DNA of 55,622 nt from Nemertoderma westbladi (GCA_032718475.1 JAUCBJ010006374.1:1-55622); one strand, 5' to 3'. Positions 1 through 16,100 are shown, counted from the stretch's first letter. A program made the numbers and translations. The notes: generated from the sequence alone by a model not told the origin.

Positions 1-1
1 A

Positions 2-268
2 GCTGTTATGCTTTACAGGAAACTAAAAGCAGCTCGAGACATGTTCCTAAAGGATAAATATTTAGCTAATATCTGCCCTGGCCCAGTTAAAGTTTCCGGA
101 GAAACCAAAGCAGTACCATATCCTTTCCAGTTACAAATTTATGAATTTAGTAAAACTGATGAGCCCGGAACTATGCCGGATGATACTCCGTCGCGGTTTG
201 CTGTTAGTAAAGTTTTGGCCTCATTGAAAGGCCGATATTCTATTACCAAAATATTTAGAAGGATGTAG
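2..268 (+). CDS. 3'-terminal exon of an unidentified protein (partial, 5' end outside window)
   Basis: The frame is open from base 2 to a TAG at 266-268 and encodes about 88 residues ending in FRRM. The first ATG is at base 8, but the frame is already open before it, so this is probably the last coding exon of a gene entering from the left rather than a complete gene. The peptide is of mixed, soluble composition: a basic helical start (KLKAARDMFLKDK), a central part rich in Pro and aromatic residues (AVPYPFQLQIYEF), an acidic Pro-containing linker (DEPGTMPDDTPS) and a basic tail. I see no signal peptide, membrane segment or cysteine pattern, and I do not recognise the family. A possible AATAAA follows about 300 bases downstream. 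It converges tail to tail with the giant minus-strand gene. Coding status rests only on composition and frame. Confidence 0.45.
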   Translation, partial: AVMLYRKLKAARDMFLKDKYLANICPGPVKVSGETKAVPYPFQLQIYEFSKTDEPGTMPDDTPSRFAVSKVLASLKGRYSITKIFRRM

Positions 269-1169
269 TGTTTAACAGTTTTACTTACATGGACGTGTCA
301 TGCTGATCTATAATTATAGAACATAGTGTATTTTTTTCCAAGCCATATTATAATTGAACAATTTAGGTCTTTCGATCACCCATGTTCCTTAAAAATAATC
401 TAAGATAATATTAGCACCATTTTCTATTTCAGAATATGTTATCATTATTAAGCAGTTATTTTGTGTAAAACGATAAATTAAATTAGACACGAACAGTGTA
501 TTTCATATGATTAAAGTTTGAATTTAAAGCCGCTCATTAACTATTGTTACTAGAAAAAATGTAAACTCAGCTTCAATAAACGATCTGATATTGTACCTTC
601 TCCGCAGTAAAAGTTAAAACGCTAATACTGGGGTTGCTGCTATAAATAAAATACCGGAGTGAAAGTCATACAATAGAATCCGTTTGCTTTGGTACTGGTA
701 GTAATATCAAGAGAGTAATTCAGACACAATACCGGTACAGCCTAATACATAATTATATGTATGATATATATGAAATAATATATGATATGTTATGATATAA
801 TATAATATAATGTAATATTTATTTATATATAACGTAATTTTATATCATACTTCCAGCTGGAGTTATTTTAATTTATTTAATTATATTATTTTAAAAATTC
901 AGTAAACCTGGTATGATATTATACTGCATATAACAAGCACCATTAACATTCCGTTATTATTGATACGTTGTATTAAATAATACCTATTGGTAATACTGAA
1001 AATATATTTTCCACAGCCTAACCATGTAGTATTGATTTTGTAACTTATGGTTACGTCACATGTGGACTGATTACTCAATATTATTCTTAAGATGACATAA
1101 CAATGGGAAATAACAACTAATCTTATAAAGTTATTTCGAACTCTTATCATAGTTAAATATATTATCAAC
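269..1169. other. AT-rich convergent 3' flank between two genes
   Basis: I see no gene here. The stretch around 750-840 is a degenerate TATAATA-type repeat. On the minus strand the hexamer AATAAA occurs at 872-877 and 818-823, about 290-350 bases after the stop codon of the giant EGF gene, so either could be its polyadenylation signal. A minus-strand open frame at 899-1168 begins just after that stop codon. It has low-complexity, hydrophobic composition and no recognisable domain, and I read it as 3' untranslated sequence. Confidence 0.5.
575..580 (+). terminator. candidate polyadenylation signal AATAAA for the left-hand gene
   Basis: A canonical AATAAA hexamer lies 307 bases after the stop codon of the exon at 2-268, in AT-rich sequence. 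The hexamer is common by chance in DNA of this composition, so the assignment is tentative. Confidence 0.3.
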
Positions 1170-4100
1170 TCAATCTATTTTCTGACAGGTTTCACCATTC
1201 CCTGCGTAGCCATCAATGCAAGTGCAAAAGAATCCACCATCAGCATCTGTACAATTGGCATTGATATCACAATTATGTGCATCAGCGTTGCATTCGTCCA
1301 CATTTGTACATGTAAATCCATCTCCAGTATATCCCATTATACAAGCACAAACATTTGTTCCAATAAAATTTAAGCAAATTGCGTTATCATCGCATAAACT
1401 ACAAAAATTTATAACATCACAGGTAGTTAATCCGTCTCCATCATATCCATCTTTACACTTACAGTTAAAACTCCCATTAGTATCAGTACAGATTGCATTA
1501 ACATGACAGTTATGGTTATCTTCAACACATTCATTTATGTTAGCACATATTGTACCAGTCATTCTGTAGCCACTGTGACAAGTGCAGATGTAGCTTCCCT
1601 CTGTATCAGCACAATCTGAATTGTCATCACATGAATCTAAATTTTGACTGCATTCATCCACATTGATGCAACTTTCTCCATTTCCACTATATCCCAAATT
1701 GCAAGTACAACTATATCCACCACCAACATCTGTGCAATATGCATTTAAATGGCAATTGTCTGAATTTTCTTCGCATTCATTTGTGTCTGTACAAGTAAAA
1801 CCATCACCAGTAAATCCATTAACACATATACATATATGTGTTCCATGAGAATTTAAACAAACAGCATTTATGTCACATTTATCATAACCCAATAAACACT
1901 CATTTACATCATCACAATTCGTTAAGCCATCTCCATCATATCCATCTTTACACTTGCAGTTAAAACTCCCATTAGTATCAGTACAGATTGCATTAACATG
2001 ACAGTTATGGTTATCTTCATCACATTCATTTATGTTAGCACATATTGTACCAGTCATTCTGTAGCCACTGTGACAAGTGCAGATGTAGCTTCCCTCTGTA
2101 TCAGCACAATCTGAATTGTCATCACATGAATCTAAATTTTGACTGCATTCATCCACATTGATGCAACTTTCTCCATTTCCACTATATCCCAAATTGCAAG
2201 TACAACTATATCCACCACCAACATCTGTGCAATATGCATTTAAATGGCAATTGTCTGAATTTTCTTCGCATTCATTTGTGTCTGTACAAGTAAAACCATC
2301 ACCAGTAAATCCATTAACACATATACATATATGTGTTCCATGAGAATTTAAACAAACAGCATTTATGTCACATTTATCATAACCCAATAAACACTCATTT
2401 ACATCATCACAATTCGTTAAGCCATCTCCATCATATCCATCTTTACAGTTGCAGTTAAAACTTACATTAGTATCAGTACAGATTGCATTAATGTGACAGT
2501 TATGGATATCTTCATCACATTCATTTATGTTAGCACATATTGTACCAGTCATTCTGTAGCCACTGTGACAAGTGCAGATGTAGCTTCCCTCTGTATCAGC
2601 ACAATCTGAATTGTCATCACATGAATCTAAATTTTGACTGCATTCATCCACATTGACGCAACTTTCTCCATTTCCACTATATCCCAAATTGCAAGTACAA
2701 CTATATCCACCACCAACATCTGTGCAATATGCATTTAAATGGCAATTGTCTAAATTTTCTTCGCATTCATTTGTGTCTGTACAAGTAAAACCATCACCAG
2801 TAAATCCATTAACACATATACATATATGTGTTCCATGAGAATTTAAACAAACAGCATTTATGTCACATTTATCATAACCCAATAAACACTCATTTACATC
2901 ATCACAATTCGTTAAGCCATCTCCATCATATCCATCTTTACACTTGCAGTTAAAACTTCCATTAGTATCAGTACAGATTGCATTAACATGACAGTTATGG
3001 TTATCTTCATCACATTCATTTATGTTAGCACATATTGTACCAGTCATTCTGTAGCCACTGTGACAAGTGCAGATGTAGCTTCCCTCTGTATCAGCACAAT
3101 CTGAATTGTCATCACATGAATCTAAATTTTGACTGCATTCATCCACATTGACGCAACTTTCTCCATTTCCACTATATCCCAAATTGCAAGTACAACTATA
3201 TCCACCACCAACATCTGTGCAATATGCATTTAAATGGCAATTGTCTAAATTTTCTTCGCATTCATTTGTGTCTGTACAAGTAAAACCATCACCAGTAAAT
3301 CCATTAACACATATACATATATGTGTTCCATGAGAATTTAAACAAACAGCATTTATGTCACATTTATCATAACCCAATAAACACTCATTTACATCGTCAC
3401 AATTCGTTAAGCCATCTCCATCATATCCATCTTTACAGTTGCAGTTAAAACTTCCATTAGTATCAGTACAGATTGCATTAATGTGACAGTTATGGATATC
3501 TTCATCACATTCATTTATGTTAGCACATGTTGTACCAGTCATTCTGTAGCCACTGTGGCAGGTGCAGATGTAGCTTCCCTCTGTATCAGCACAATCTGAA
3601 TTTTTATCACATGACTCTAAATTTTGACTGCATTCATCCACATTGACGCAACTTTCTCCATTTCCACTATATCCCATGTTGCAAATGCAACTAAATCCAC
3701 CATCAACATTTGTACAGTATGCATTAATATGGCAATTGTCTAAATTTGCTTCGCATTCATTTGTGTCTGTGCAAGTAAAACCATCACCAGTAAATCCATT
3801 AACACATGTACATATATGTGTTCCATAAGAATTTAAACAAACAGCATTTACATCGCATTTATCAGAACCCAATAAACACTCATTTACATCATCACAAGTA
3901 GTTAATCCGTCTCCATCATATCCATCTTTACACTTACAGTTAAAACTTCCCTTAGTATCACTACAGATTGCATTAACATGACAGTTATGGTTATCTTCTT
4001 CACATTCATTTATGTTAGCACATGTAGTACCAGTCATTCTGTAGCCACTGTGACAAGTGCAGATGTAGCTTCCCTCTGTATCAGCACAATCTGAATTGTC

Positions 4101-7100
4101 ATCACATGAATCTAAATATTGACTGCATTCATCCACATTGACGCAACTTTCTCCATTTCCACTATATCCCAAGTTGCAGGTACAACTAAATCCACCACCA
4201 ACCTCTGAACAGTATGCATTAACATGACAATTGTCCAAATTTGATTCACATTCATTTGTGTCTGTGCAGGTAAAACCATCACCACTAAATCCATTTATAC
4301 AGAAACATATGTGTGTTCCATAAGAATTAAAACAAACAGCATTTATATCACATTTATCAGAACCCAATAAACACTCATTTATATCATCACAAGTAGTTAA
4401 TCCATCTCCATCATATCCATCTTTACACTTGCAGTTAAAACTCCCTGTAGTATCACTACAGATTGCATTATCATGACAGTTATGAATATCTTCATCACAT
4501 TCATTTATATTTGCACATATAGTACCAGTCATTCTATATCCATTGTGGCAGGTGCAGATGTAGCTTCCCTCTGAATCAGCACAATCTGAATTTTTATCAC
4601 ATAAATCTAAATTTTGGCTGCATTCATCCACATTGACGCAACTTTCTCCATTTCCACGATATCCCAAGTTGCAAGTGCAACTAAATCCACCATCAACATT
4701 TGTACAGTATGCATTAATATGGCAATTGTCTAAATTTGCTTCGCATTCATTTGTGTCTGTGCAGGTAAAACCATCCCCAGTAAATCCATTAACACATACA
4801 CATATATGCGTTCCATATGAATTATAACAAACAGCATTTAAATCACATTTATCATGACCCAATAAACACTCATTTATGTCATCACAATTCGTTAATCCAT
4901 TTCCATCATATCCATCTTTACAAACACATGAAAAACTTCCAATAGTATCAGTACATATTGCATTAGAGTGGCACATATCTTGGTCACATTCATTGGTGTT
5001 AATGCATGGATTTCCAGTATAGCCCTCATTACAGACACAAATGTTGTTGCCATCTATCTCAATACAGGCAGCATTTTGTTCGCAAATAGCTGGATCTGAG
5101 GTACATTCAACTACTTCTTCAGTTATAATACATGATCCTCCGTTTCCAGTGTAGCCCGGATTACAGATACAAATATCATTATTGGCAACTTCAGTACAGG
5201 CAGCATTTTGATCACAAATATTATGATCTGAAGTACAATCAACTGTATCACCAGTTTTAGTACATGTTCCTCCATTTCCTGAGTATCCCTGATTACAGAC
5301 ACAAATATCACTACCACCAACTTCTGTACAGGCAGCATTTTGGTCACAAATATTAGGACTTGAAGTACAATCAACTACTTCTTCAGTTTTAATACATATT
5401 CTTCCATTTCCTGTGTATCCCTGAATACATACACAATTGCCACTACCATCTATAACAATACAGATAGAATTTGGGTCACAAACACTATGATCTGAAGTAC
5501 AATCAACTGTATTATCAGTTTTAGTACATGTTCCTCCATTTCCTGAGTATCCCTGATTACAGACACAAATATCACTACCACCAACTTCAGTACAGGCAGC
5601 ATTTTGGTCACAAATATTAGGATCTGAAGTACAATCAACTACTTCTTCAGTTTTAATACATATTCTTCCATTTCCTGTGTATCCCTGAATACATACACAA
5701 TTGCCACTACCATCTATAACAATACAGATAGAATTTGGGTCACAAACACTATGATCTGAAGTACAATCAACTGTATTATCAGTTTTAGTACATGTTCCTC
5801 CATTTCCTGAGTATCCCTGATTACAGACACAAATATCATTATCACCAATTTCAGTACAGGCAGCATTTTCATCACAAATATTAGGACTTGAAGTACAATC
5901 AACTACTTCTTCAGTTTTAATACATATTCCTCCATTTCCTGTGTATTCCTGAATACATACACAATTGCCACTACCATCTATAACAATACAGATAGCATTT
6001 GGGTCACAAACACTAGGATCTGAAGAACAATCAACTGTATCATCAGTTTTAGTACATGTTCCTCCATTTCCTGTGTATCCCTGATTACAGACACAAATGT
6101 AATTACCACCAACTTCTGTACAGGCAGCATTTTGGTCACAAATATTAGGATCTGAAGTACAATCAACTGTATTTTCAGTACATGTTCTACCATTTCCTGT
6201 ATATCCCTGTTTACAGACACAAATATCACTTCCACCAACTTCCGTACAGGCACCATTTTCATCACAAATATTAGGACTTGAAGAACAATCAACTACTTCT
6301 TCAGTTTTAATACATATTCCCCCATTTCCTGTGTATCCCTGATTACAGACACAAATATCATTGCTACCAACTTCAGTACAGGCAGCATTTTCATCACAAA
6401 TATTCGGATCAGAATTACAATCCACTACTTCTTCCGTTTTAATACATGTTCCTCCGTTTCCTGTGTATCCCTGAATACATACACAAATGCCACTACCATC
6501 TATAACAATACAGATAGCATTTGGGTCACAAACACTAGGATCTGAAGTACAGTCAACTGTATCATCAGTTTTAGTACATGTTCCTCCATTTCCTGAGTAT
6601 CCCTGATTACAGACACAAATATCATTACCACCAACTTCAGTACAGCCAGCATTTTGGTCACAAATATTAGGACTTGAAGTACAATCAACCACTTCTTCAG
6701 TTTTAATACATATTCCTCCATTTCCTGTGTATCCCTGATTACAGACACAAATATCATTACCACCAACTTCAGTACAGCCAGCATTTTGGTCACAAATATT
6801 AGGACTTGAAGTACAATCAACCACATCTTCAGTTTTAATACATATTCCTCCATTTCCTGTGTATCCCTGATTACAGACACAAATATCATTATCACCAACT
6901 TCTGTACAGGCAGCATTTTCATCACAAATATTAGGACTTGAAGTACAATCAACCACTTCTTCAGTTTTAATACATATTCCTCCATTTCCTGTGTATCCCT
7001 GATTACAGACACAAATATCATTATCACCAACTTCAGTACAGGCAGCATTTTCATCACAAATATTAGGACTTGAAGAACAATCAACTACTTCTTCAGTTTT

Positions 7101-10100
7101 AATACATATTCTTCCATTTCCTGTGTATCCCTGAATACATACACAATTGCCACTACCATCTATAACAATACAGATAGCATTTGGGTCACAAACACTAGGA
7201 TCTGAAGTACAGTCAACTGTATCATCAGTTTTAGTACATGTTCCTCCATTTCCTGAGTATCCCTGATTACAGACACAAATATCATTATCACCAACTTCAG
7301 TACAGGCAGCATTTTCATCACAAATATTAGGACTTGAAGAACAATCAACTACTTCTTCAGTTTTAATACATATTCCCCCATTTCCTGTGTATCCCTGATT
7401 ACAGACACAAATGTCATTACCACCAACTTCAGTACAGGCAGCATTTTGGTCACAAATATTAGGATCTGAAGTACAATCAACTGTATCACCAGATTTAGTA
7501 CATGTTCCTCCATTTCCTGTGTATCCCTGATTACAGACACAAATATCATTACCACCAACTTCTGTACAGGCAGCATTTTGTTCACAAATATTAGGATCTG
7601 AAGTACAATCAACTACTTCTTCAGTTTTAATACATATTCCCCCATTTCCTGTGTATCCCTGATTACAGACACAAATATCATTATCACCAACTTCTGTACA
7701 GGCAGCATTTTCATCACAAATATTAGGACTTGAAGAACAATCAACTACTTCTTCAGTTTTAATACATATTCCCCCATTTCCTGTGTATCCCTGATTACAG
7801 ACGCAAATATCATTACCACCAACTTCTGTACAGGCAGCATTTTGGTCACAAATATTAGGATCTGAAGTACAATCAACTACTTCTTCAGTTTTAATACATA
7901 TTCTTCCATTTCCTGTATATCCTTGAATACATACACAATTGCCACTACCATCTATAATAATACAGATAGCATTTGTGTCACAAACACTTGGATCTGAAGT
8001 ACAATCAACTGTATCATCAGTTTTAGTACATGTTCCTCCATTTCCTGAGTATCCCTGATTACAGACACAAATATCATTATCACCAACTTCAGTACAGGCA
8101 GCATTTTGGTCACAAATATTAGGATCTGAAGTACAATCAACTACTTCTTCAGTTTTAATACATATTCTTCCATTTCCTGTATATCCTTGAATACATACAC
8201 AATTGCCACTACCATCTATAATAATACAGATAGCATTTGTGTCACAAACACTTGGATCTGAAGTACAATCAACTGTATCATCAGTTTTAGTACATGTTCC
8301 TCCATTTCCTGAGTATCCCTGATTACAGACACAAATATCATTATCACCAACTTCAGTACAGGCAGCATTTTGGTCACAAATATTAGGACTTGAAGAACAA
8401 TCAACTACTTCTTCAGTTTTAATACATATTCCCCCATTTCCTGTATATCCCTGATTACAGACACAAATATCATTACCACCAACTTCTGTACAGGCAGCAT
8501 TTTGGTCACAAATATTAGGATCTGAAGTACAATCAACTATTTCTTCAGTTTTAATACATATTCTTCCATTTCCTGTGTATCCCTGAATACATACACAATT
8601 GCCACTACCATCTATAACAATACAGATAGCATTTGGGTCACAAACACTAGGATCAGAAGTACAGTCAACTGTATCATCAGTTTTAGTACATGTTCCTCCA
8701 TTTCCTGTATATCCCTGATTACAGACACAAATATCATTACCACCAATTTCTGTACAGGCAGCATTTTGGTCACAAATATTAGGATCTGAAGTACAATCAA
8801 CTGTATCATCAGTTTTAGTACATGTTCCTCCATTTCCTGAGTATCCCTGATTACAGACACAAATATCATTATCACCAACTTCTGTACAGGCAGCATTTTG
8901 GTCACAAATATTCGGATCAGAAGTACAATCAACTGTATCATCAGTTTTAGTACATGTTCCTCCATTTCCTGAGTATCCCTGATTACAGACACAAATATCA
9001 TTACCACCAATTTCTGTACAGGCAGCATTTTGGTCACAAATATTAGGATCTGAAGTACAATCAACTGTATCATCAGTTTTAGTACATGTTCCTCCATTTC
9101 CTGAGTATCCCTGATTACAGACACAAATATCATTACCACCAACTTCTGTACAGGCAGCATTTTGGTCACAAATATTAGGACTTGAAGTACAATCAACTAC
9201 TTCTTCAGTTTTAATACATATTCTTCCATTTCCTATGTATCCCTGAATACATACACAATTGCTACTACCATCTATAACAATACAGATAGCATTTGGGTCA
9301 CAAACACTAGGATGAGAAGTACAGTCAACTGTATCATCAGTTTTAGTACATGTTCCTCCATTTCCTGTATATGCCTGATTACAGACACAAATATCATTAT
9401 CACCAACTTCAGTACAGGCAGCATTTTCATCACAAATATTAGGACTTGAAGAACAATCAACTACTTCTTCAGTTTTAATACATATTCCCCCATTTCCTGT
9501 ATATCCCTGATTACAGACACAAATATCATTACCACCAACTTCTGTACAGGCAGCATTTTCATCACAAATATTAGGATCTGAAGTACAATCAACTATTTCT
9601 TCAGTTTTAATACATATTCTTCCATTTCCTGTGTATCCCTGAATACATACACAGTTGCCACTACCCTCTATAATAATACAGATAGCATTTGGGTCACAAA
9701 CACTTGGATCTGAAGTACAATCAACTGTATCATCAGTTTTAGTACATGTTCCTCCATTTCCTGTATATCCCTGATTACAGACACAAATATCATTACCACC
9801 AATTTCTGTACAGGCAGCATTTTGGTCACAAATATTAGGATCTGAAGTACAATCAACTGTATCATCAGTTTTAGTACATGTTCCTCCATTTCCTGTATAT
9901 CCCTGATTACAGACACAAATATCATTACCACCAACTTCTGTACAGGCAGCATTTTCATCACAAATATTAGGACTTGAAGTACATTCAACTACTTCTTCAG
10001 TTTTAATACATATTCCCCCATTTCCTGTATATCCCTGATTACAGACACAAATATCATTACCACCAACTTCAGTACAGGCAGCATTTTCATCACAAATATT

Positions 10101-13100
10101 AGGACTTGAAGTACATTCAACTACTTCTTCAGTTTTAATACATATTCCCCCATTTCCTGTATATCCCTGATTACAGACACAAATATCATTACCACCAACT
10201 TCAGTACAGGCAGCATTTTCATCACAAATATTAGGACTTGAAGAACAATCAACTACTTTTTCAGTTTTAATACATATTCCCCCATTTCCTGAGTATCCCT
10301 GATTACAGACACAAATATCATTATCACCAACTTCAGTACAGGCAGCATTTCCATCACAAATATTAGGACTTGAAGTACAATCAACTACTTCTTCGGTTTT
10401 AATACATATTCTTCCATTTCCTGTGTATCCCTGAATACATACACAATTGCCACTACCATCTATAACAATACAGATAGCATTTGGGTCACAAACACTTAGA
10501 TCTGAAGTACAATCAACTGTATCATCAGTTTTAGTACATGTTCCTCCATTTCCTGTATATCCCTGATTACAGACACAAATATCATTACGACCAATTTCTG
10601 TACAGGCAGCATTTTGGTCACAAATATTAGGATCTGAAGTACAATCAACTGTATCATCAGTTTTAGTACATGTTCCTCCATTTCCTGTATATCCCTGATT
10701 ACAGACACAAATATCATTATCACCAACTTCAGTACAGGCAGCATTTTCATCACAAATATTATGACTTGAAGAACAATCAACTACTTCTTCAGTTTTAATA
10801 CATATTCCCCCATTTCCTGTGTATCCCTGATTACAGACACAAATATCATTACCACCAACTTCAGTACAGGCAGCATTTTGGTCACAAATATTAGGATCTG
10901 AAGTACAATCAACTACTTCTTCAGTTTTAATACATATTCTTCCATTTCCTGTGTATCCCTGAATACATACACAATTGCCACTACCATCTATAACAATACA
11001 GATAGCATTTGGGTCACAAACACTAGGTTCTGAAGTACAGTCAACTGTATCATCAGTTTTAGTACATGTTCCCCCATTTCCTGTATATCCCTGATTACAG
11101 ACACAAATGTAATTAACACCAACTTCAGTACAGGCAGCATTTTGGTCACAAATATTAGGACTTGAAGTACAATCAACTACTTCTTCAGTGTTAATACATA
11201 TTCCTCCATTTCCTGTGTATCCCTGATTACAGACACAAATATCATTACGACCAATTTCTGTACAGGCAGCATTTTGGTCACAAATATTAGGATCTGAAGT
11301 ACAATCAACTGTATCATCAGTTTTAGTACATGTTCCTCCATTTCCTGTATATCCCTGATTACAGACACAAATATCATTATCACCAACTTCAGTACAGGCA
11401 GCATTTTCATCACAAATATTAGGACTTGAAGAACAATCAATTACTTCTTCAGTTTTAATACATATTCCCCCATTTCCTGTGTATCCCTGATTACAGACAC
11501 AAATATCATTACCACCAACTTCAGTACAGGCAGCATTTTCATCACAAATATTAGGACTTGAAGAACAATCAACTACTTCTTCAGTTTTAATACATATTCC
11601 CCCATTTCCTGTGTATCCCTGATTACAGACACAAATATCATTACCACCAACTTCTGTACAGGCAGCATTTTGGTCACAAATATTAGGATCTGAAGTACAA
11701 TCAACTACTTCTTCAGTTTTAATACATATTCTTCCATTTCCTGTGTATCCCTGAATACATACACAATTGCCACTACCATCTATAACAATACAGATAGCAT
11801 TTGGGTCACAAACACTAGGATCTGAAGTACAATCAACTGTATCATCAGTTTTAGTACATGTTCCTCCATTTCCTGAGTATCCCTGATTACAGACACAAAT
11901 ATCATTATCACCAACTTCAGTACAGGCAGCATTTTCATCACAAATATTAGGACTTGAAGTACAATCAACTACTTCTTCAGTTTTAATACATATTCTTCCA
12001 TTTCCTGTGTATCCCTGAATACATACACAGTTGCCACTACCATCTATAACAATACAGATAGCATTTGGGTCACAAACACTAGGATCTGAAGTACAATCAA
12101 CTGTATCATCAGTTTTAGTACATGTTCTTCCATTTCCTGAGTATCCCTGATTACAGACACAAATATCATTATCACCAACTTCAGTACAGGCAGCATTTTG
12201 GTCACAAATATTAGGATCTGAAGTACAATCAACTACTTCTTCAGTTTTAATACATATTCTTCCATTTCCTGTATATCCTTGAATACATACACAGTTGCCA
12301 CTACCATCTATAATAATACAGATAGCATTTGTGTCACAAACACTTGGAACTGAAGTACAATCAACTGTATTATCAGTTTTAGTACATGTTCCTCCATTTC
12401 CTGTATATCCCTGATTACAGACACAAATATCACTACCACCAACTTTTGTACAGGCAGCATTTTGGTCACAAATATTAGGATCTGAAGTACAATCAACTAC
12501 TTCTTCAGTTTTAATACATATTCTTCCATTTCCTGTGTATCCCTGAATACAGACACAAATATCATTACCACCAACTTCAGTACAGGCAGCATTTTCATCA
12601 CAAATATTAGGATCTGAAGTACAATCAACTACTTCTTCAGTTTTAATACATATTCTTCCATTTCCTGTGTATCCCTGAATACAGACACAAATATCACTAC
12701 CACCAACTTCTGTACAGGCAGCATTTTGGTCACAAATATTAGGATCTGAAGTACAATCAACTACTTCTTCAGTTTTAATACATATTCCCCCATTTCCTGT
12801 GTATCCCTGATTACAGACACAAATGTAATTACCACCAACTTCAGTACAGGCAGCATTTTCATCACAAATATTAGGATCTGAAGTACAATCAACTACTTCT
12901 TCAGTTTTAATACATATTCTTCCATTTCCTGTATATCCTTGAATACATACACAGTTGCCACTACCATCTATAATAATACATATAGCATTTGTGTCACAAA
13001 CACTTGGAACTGAAGTACAATCAACTGTATTATCAGTTTTAGTACATGTTCCTCCATTTCCTGTATATCCCTGATTACAGACACAAATATCACTACCACC

Positions 13101-16100
13101 AACTTCTGTACAGGCAGCATTTTGGTCACAAATATTAGGATCTGAAGTACAATCAACTACTTCTTCAGTTTTAATACATATTCTTCCATTTCCTGTGTAT
13201 CCCTGAATACAGACACATATATCATTACCACCAACTTCAGTACAGGCAGCATTTTCATCACAAATATTAGGACTTGAAGAACAATCAACTACTTCTTCAG
13301 TTTTAATACATATTCCCCCATTTCCTGTGTATCCCTGATTACAGACACAAATATCATTACCACCAACTTCTGTACAGGCAGCATTTTGGTCACAAATATT
13401 AGGATCTGAAGTACAATCAACTGTATTATCAGTTTTAGTACATGTTCCTCCATTTCCTGTATATCCATTATTACAGACACAAATATCACTACCACCAACT
13501 TCTGTACAGGCAGCATTTTGGTCACAAATATTAGGATCTGAAGTACAATCAACTACTTCTTCAGTTTTAATACATATTCTTCCATTTCCTGTGTATCCCT
13601 GAATACAGACACAAATATCATTATCACCAACATCAGTACAGGCAGCATTTTCATCACAAACATTAGGACTTGAAGAACAATCAACTACTTCTTCAGTTTT
13701 AATACATATTCCCCCATTTCCTGTGTATCCCTGATTACAGACACAAATATAATTACCACCAACTTCTGTACAGGCAGCATTTTGGTCACAAATATTAGGA
13801 TCTGAAGTACAATCAACTACTTCTTCAGTTTTAATACATATTCCCCCATTTCCTGTATATCCCTGATTACAGACACAAATATCATTATCACCAACATCAG
13901 TACAGGCAGCATTTTCATCACAAACATTAGGACTTGAAGAACAATCAACTACTTCTTCAGTTTTAATACATATTCCCCCATTTCCTGTGTATCCCTGATT
14001 ACAGACACAAATATCATTACCACCAACTTCTGTACAGGCAGCATTTTGGTCACAAATATTAGGATCTGAAGTACAATCAACTACTTCTTCAGTTTTAATA
14101 CATATTCCCCCATTTCCTGTGTATCCCTGATTACAGACACAAATATCATTACCACCAACTTCTGTACAGGCAGCATTTTCGTCACAAATATTAGGACTTG
14201 AAGTACAATCAACTACTTCTTCAGTTTTAATACATATTCCTCCATTTCCTGTATATCCTTGAATACATACACAATTGCCACTACCATCTATAACAATACA
14301 GATAGCATTTGGGTCACAAACACTAGGATCTGAACTACAATCAACTGTATCACCAGTTTTAGTACATGTTCCTCCATTTCCTGAGTATCCCTGATTACAG
14401 ACACAAATATCATTATCACCAACTTCTGTACAGGCAGCATTTTCATCACAAATATTAGGACTTGAAGTACAATCAACTACTTCTTCAGTTTTAATACATA
14501 TTCTTCCATTTCCTATGTATCCCTGATTACAGACACAAATATCATTACCACCAACTTCTGTACAGGCAGCATTTTGGTCACAAATATTAGGATCTGAAGT
14601 ACAATCAACTACTTCTTCAGTTTTAATACATATTCTTCCATTTCCTGTGTATCCCTGATTACAGACACAAATATCATTACCACCAACTTCTGTACAGGCA
14701 GCATTTTGGTCACAAATATTAGGATCTGAAGTACAATCAACTGTATCATCAGTTTTAGTACATGTTCCTCCATTTCCTGAGTATCCCTGATTACAGACAC
14801 AAATATCATTATCACCAACTTCTGTACAGGCAGCATTTTGGTCACAAATATTAGGATCTGAAGTACAATCAACTACTTCTTCAGTTTTAATACATATTCT
14901 TCCATTTCCTGTGTATCCCTGAATACATACACAATTGCCACTACCATCTATAACAATACAGATAGCATTTGGGTCACAAACACTAGGATCTGAAGTACAG
15001 TCAACTGTATCATCAGTTTTAGTACATGTTCCTCCATTTCCTGAGTATCCCTGATTACAGACACAAATATCATTATCACCAACTTCAGTACAGGCAGCAT
15101 TTTCATCACAAATATTAGGACTTGAAGTACAATCAACTACTTCTTCAGTTTTAATACATATTCTTCCATTTCCTGTGTATCCCTGAATACATACACAATT
15201 GCCACTACCATCTATAATAATACAGATAGCATTTGGGTCACAAACACTTGGATCTGAAATACAATCAACTGTATCATCAATTTTAGTACATGTTCCTCCA
15301 TTTCCTGTATATCCCTGATTACAGACACAAATATCATTACCACCAATTTCTGTACAGGCAGCATTTTGGTCACAAATATTAGGATCTGAAGTACAATCAA
15401 CTGTATCATCAGTTTTAGTACATGTTCCTCCATTTCCTGTATATCCCTGATTACAGACACAAATATCATTACCACCAACTTCAGTACAGGCAGCATTTTG
15501 GTCACAAATATTAGGATCTGAAGTACAATCAACTGTATCATCAGTTTTAGTACATGTTCCTCCATTTCCTGAGTATCCCTGATTACAGACACAAATATCA
15601 TTATCACCAACTTCAGTACAGGCAGCATTTTCATCACAAATATTAGGACTTGAAGAACAATCAACTACTTCTTCAGTTTTAATACATATTCCCCCATTTC
15701 CTGTGTATCTCTGATTACAGACGCAAATATCATTACCACCAACTTCTGTACAGGCAGCATTTTCATCACAAATATTAGGACTTGAAGAACAATCAACTAC
15801 TTCTTCAGTTTTAATACATATTCCCCCATTTCCTGTGTATCCCTGATTACAGACACAAATATCATTACCACCAACTTCTGTACAGGCAGCATTTTGGTCA
15901 CAAATATTAGGATCTGAAGTACAATCAACTACTTCTTCAGTTTTAATACATATTCTTCCATTTCCTGTGTATCCCTGAATACATACACAATTGCCACTAC
16001 CATCTATAACAATACAGATAGCATTTGGGTCACAAACACTAGGATCTGAAGTACAATCAACTGTATCATCAGTTTTAGTACATGTTCCTCCATTTCCTGA

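Noticed and set aside
899-1168. Small minus-strand gene after the EGF stop codon
   Set aside because: AT-rich, hydrophobic, no domain, and placed where 3' untranslated sequence and AATAAA hexamers are expected.
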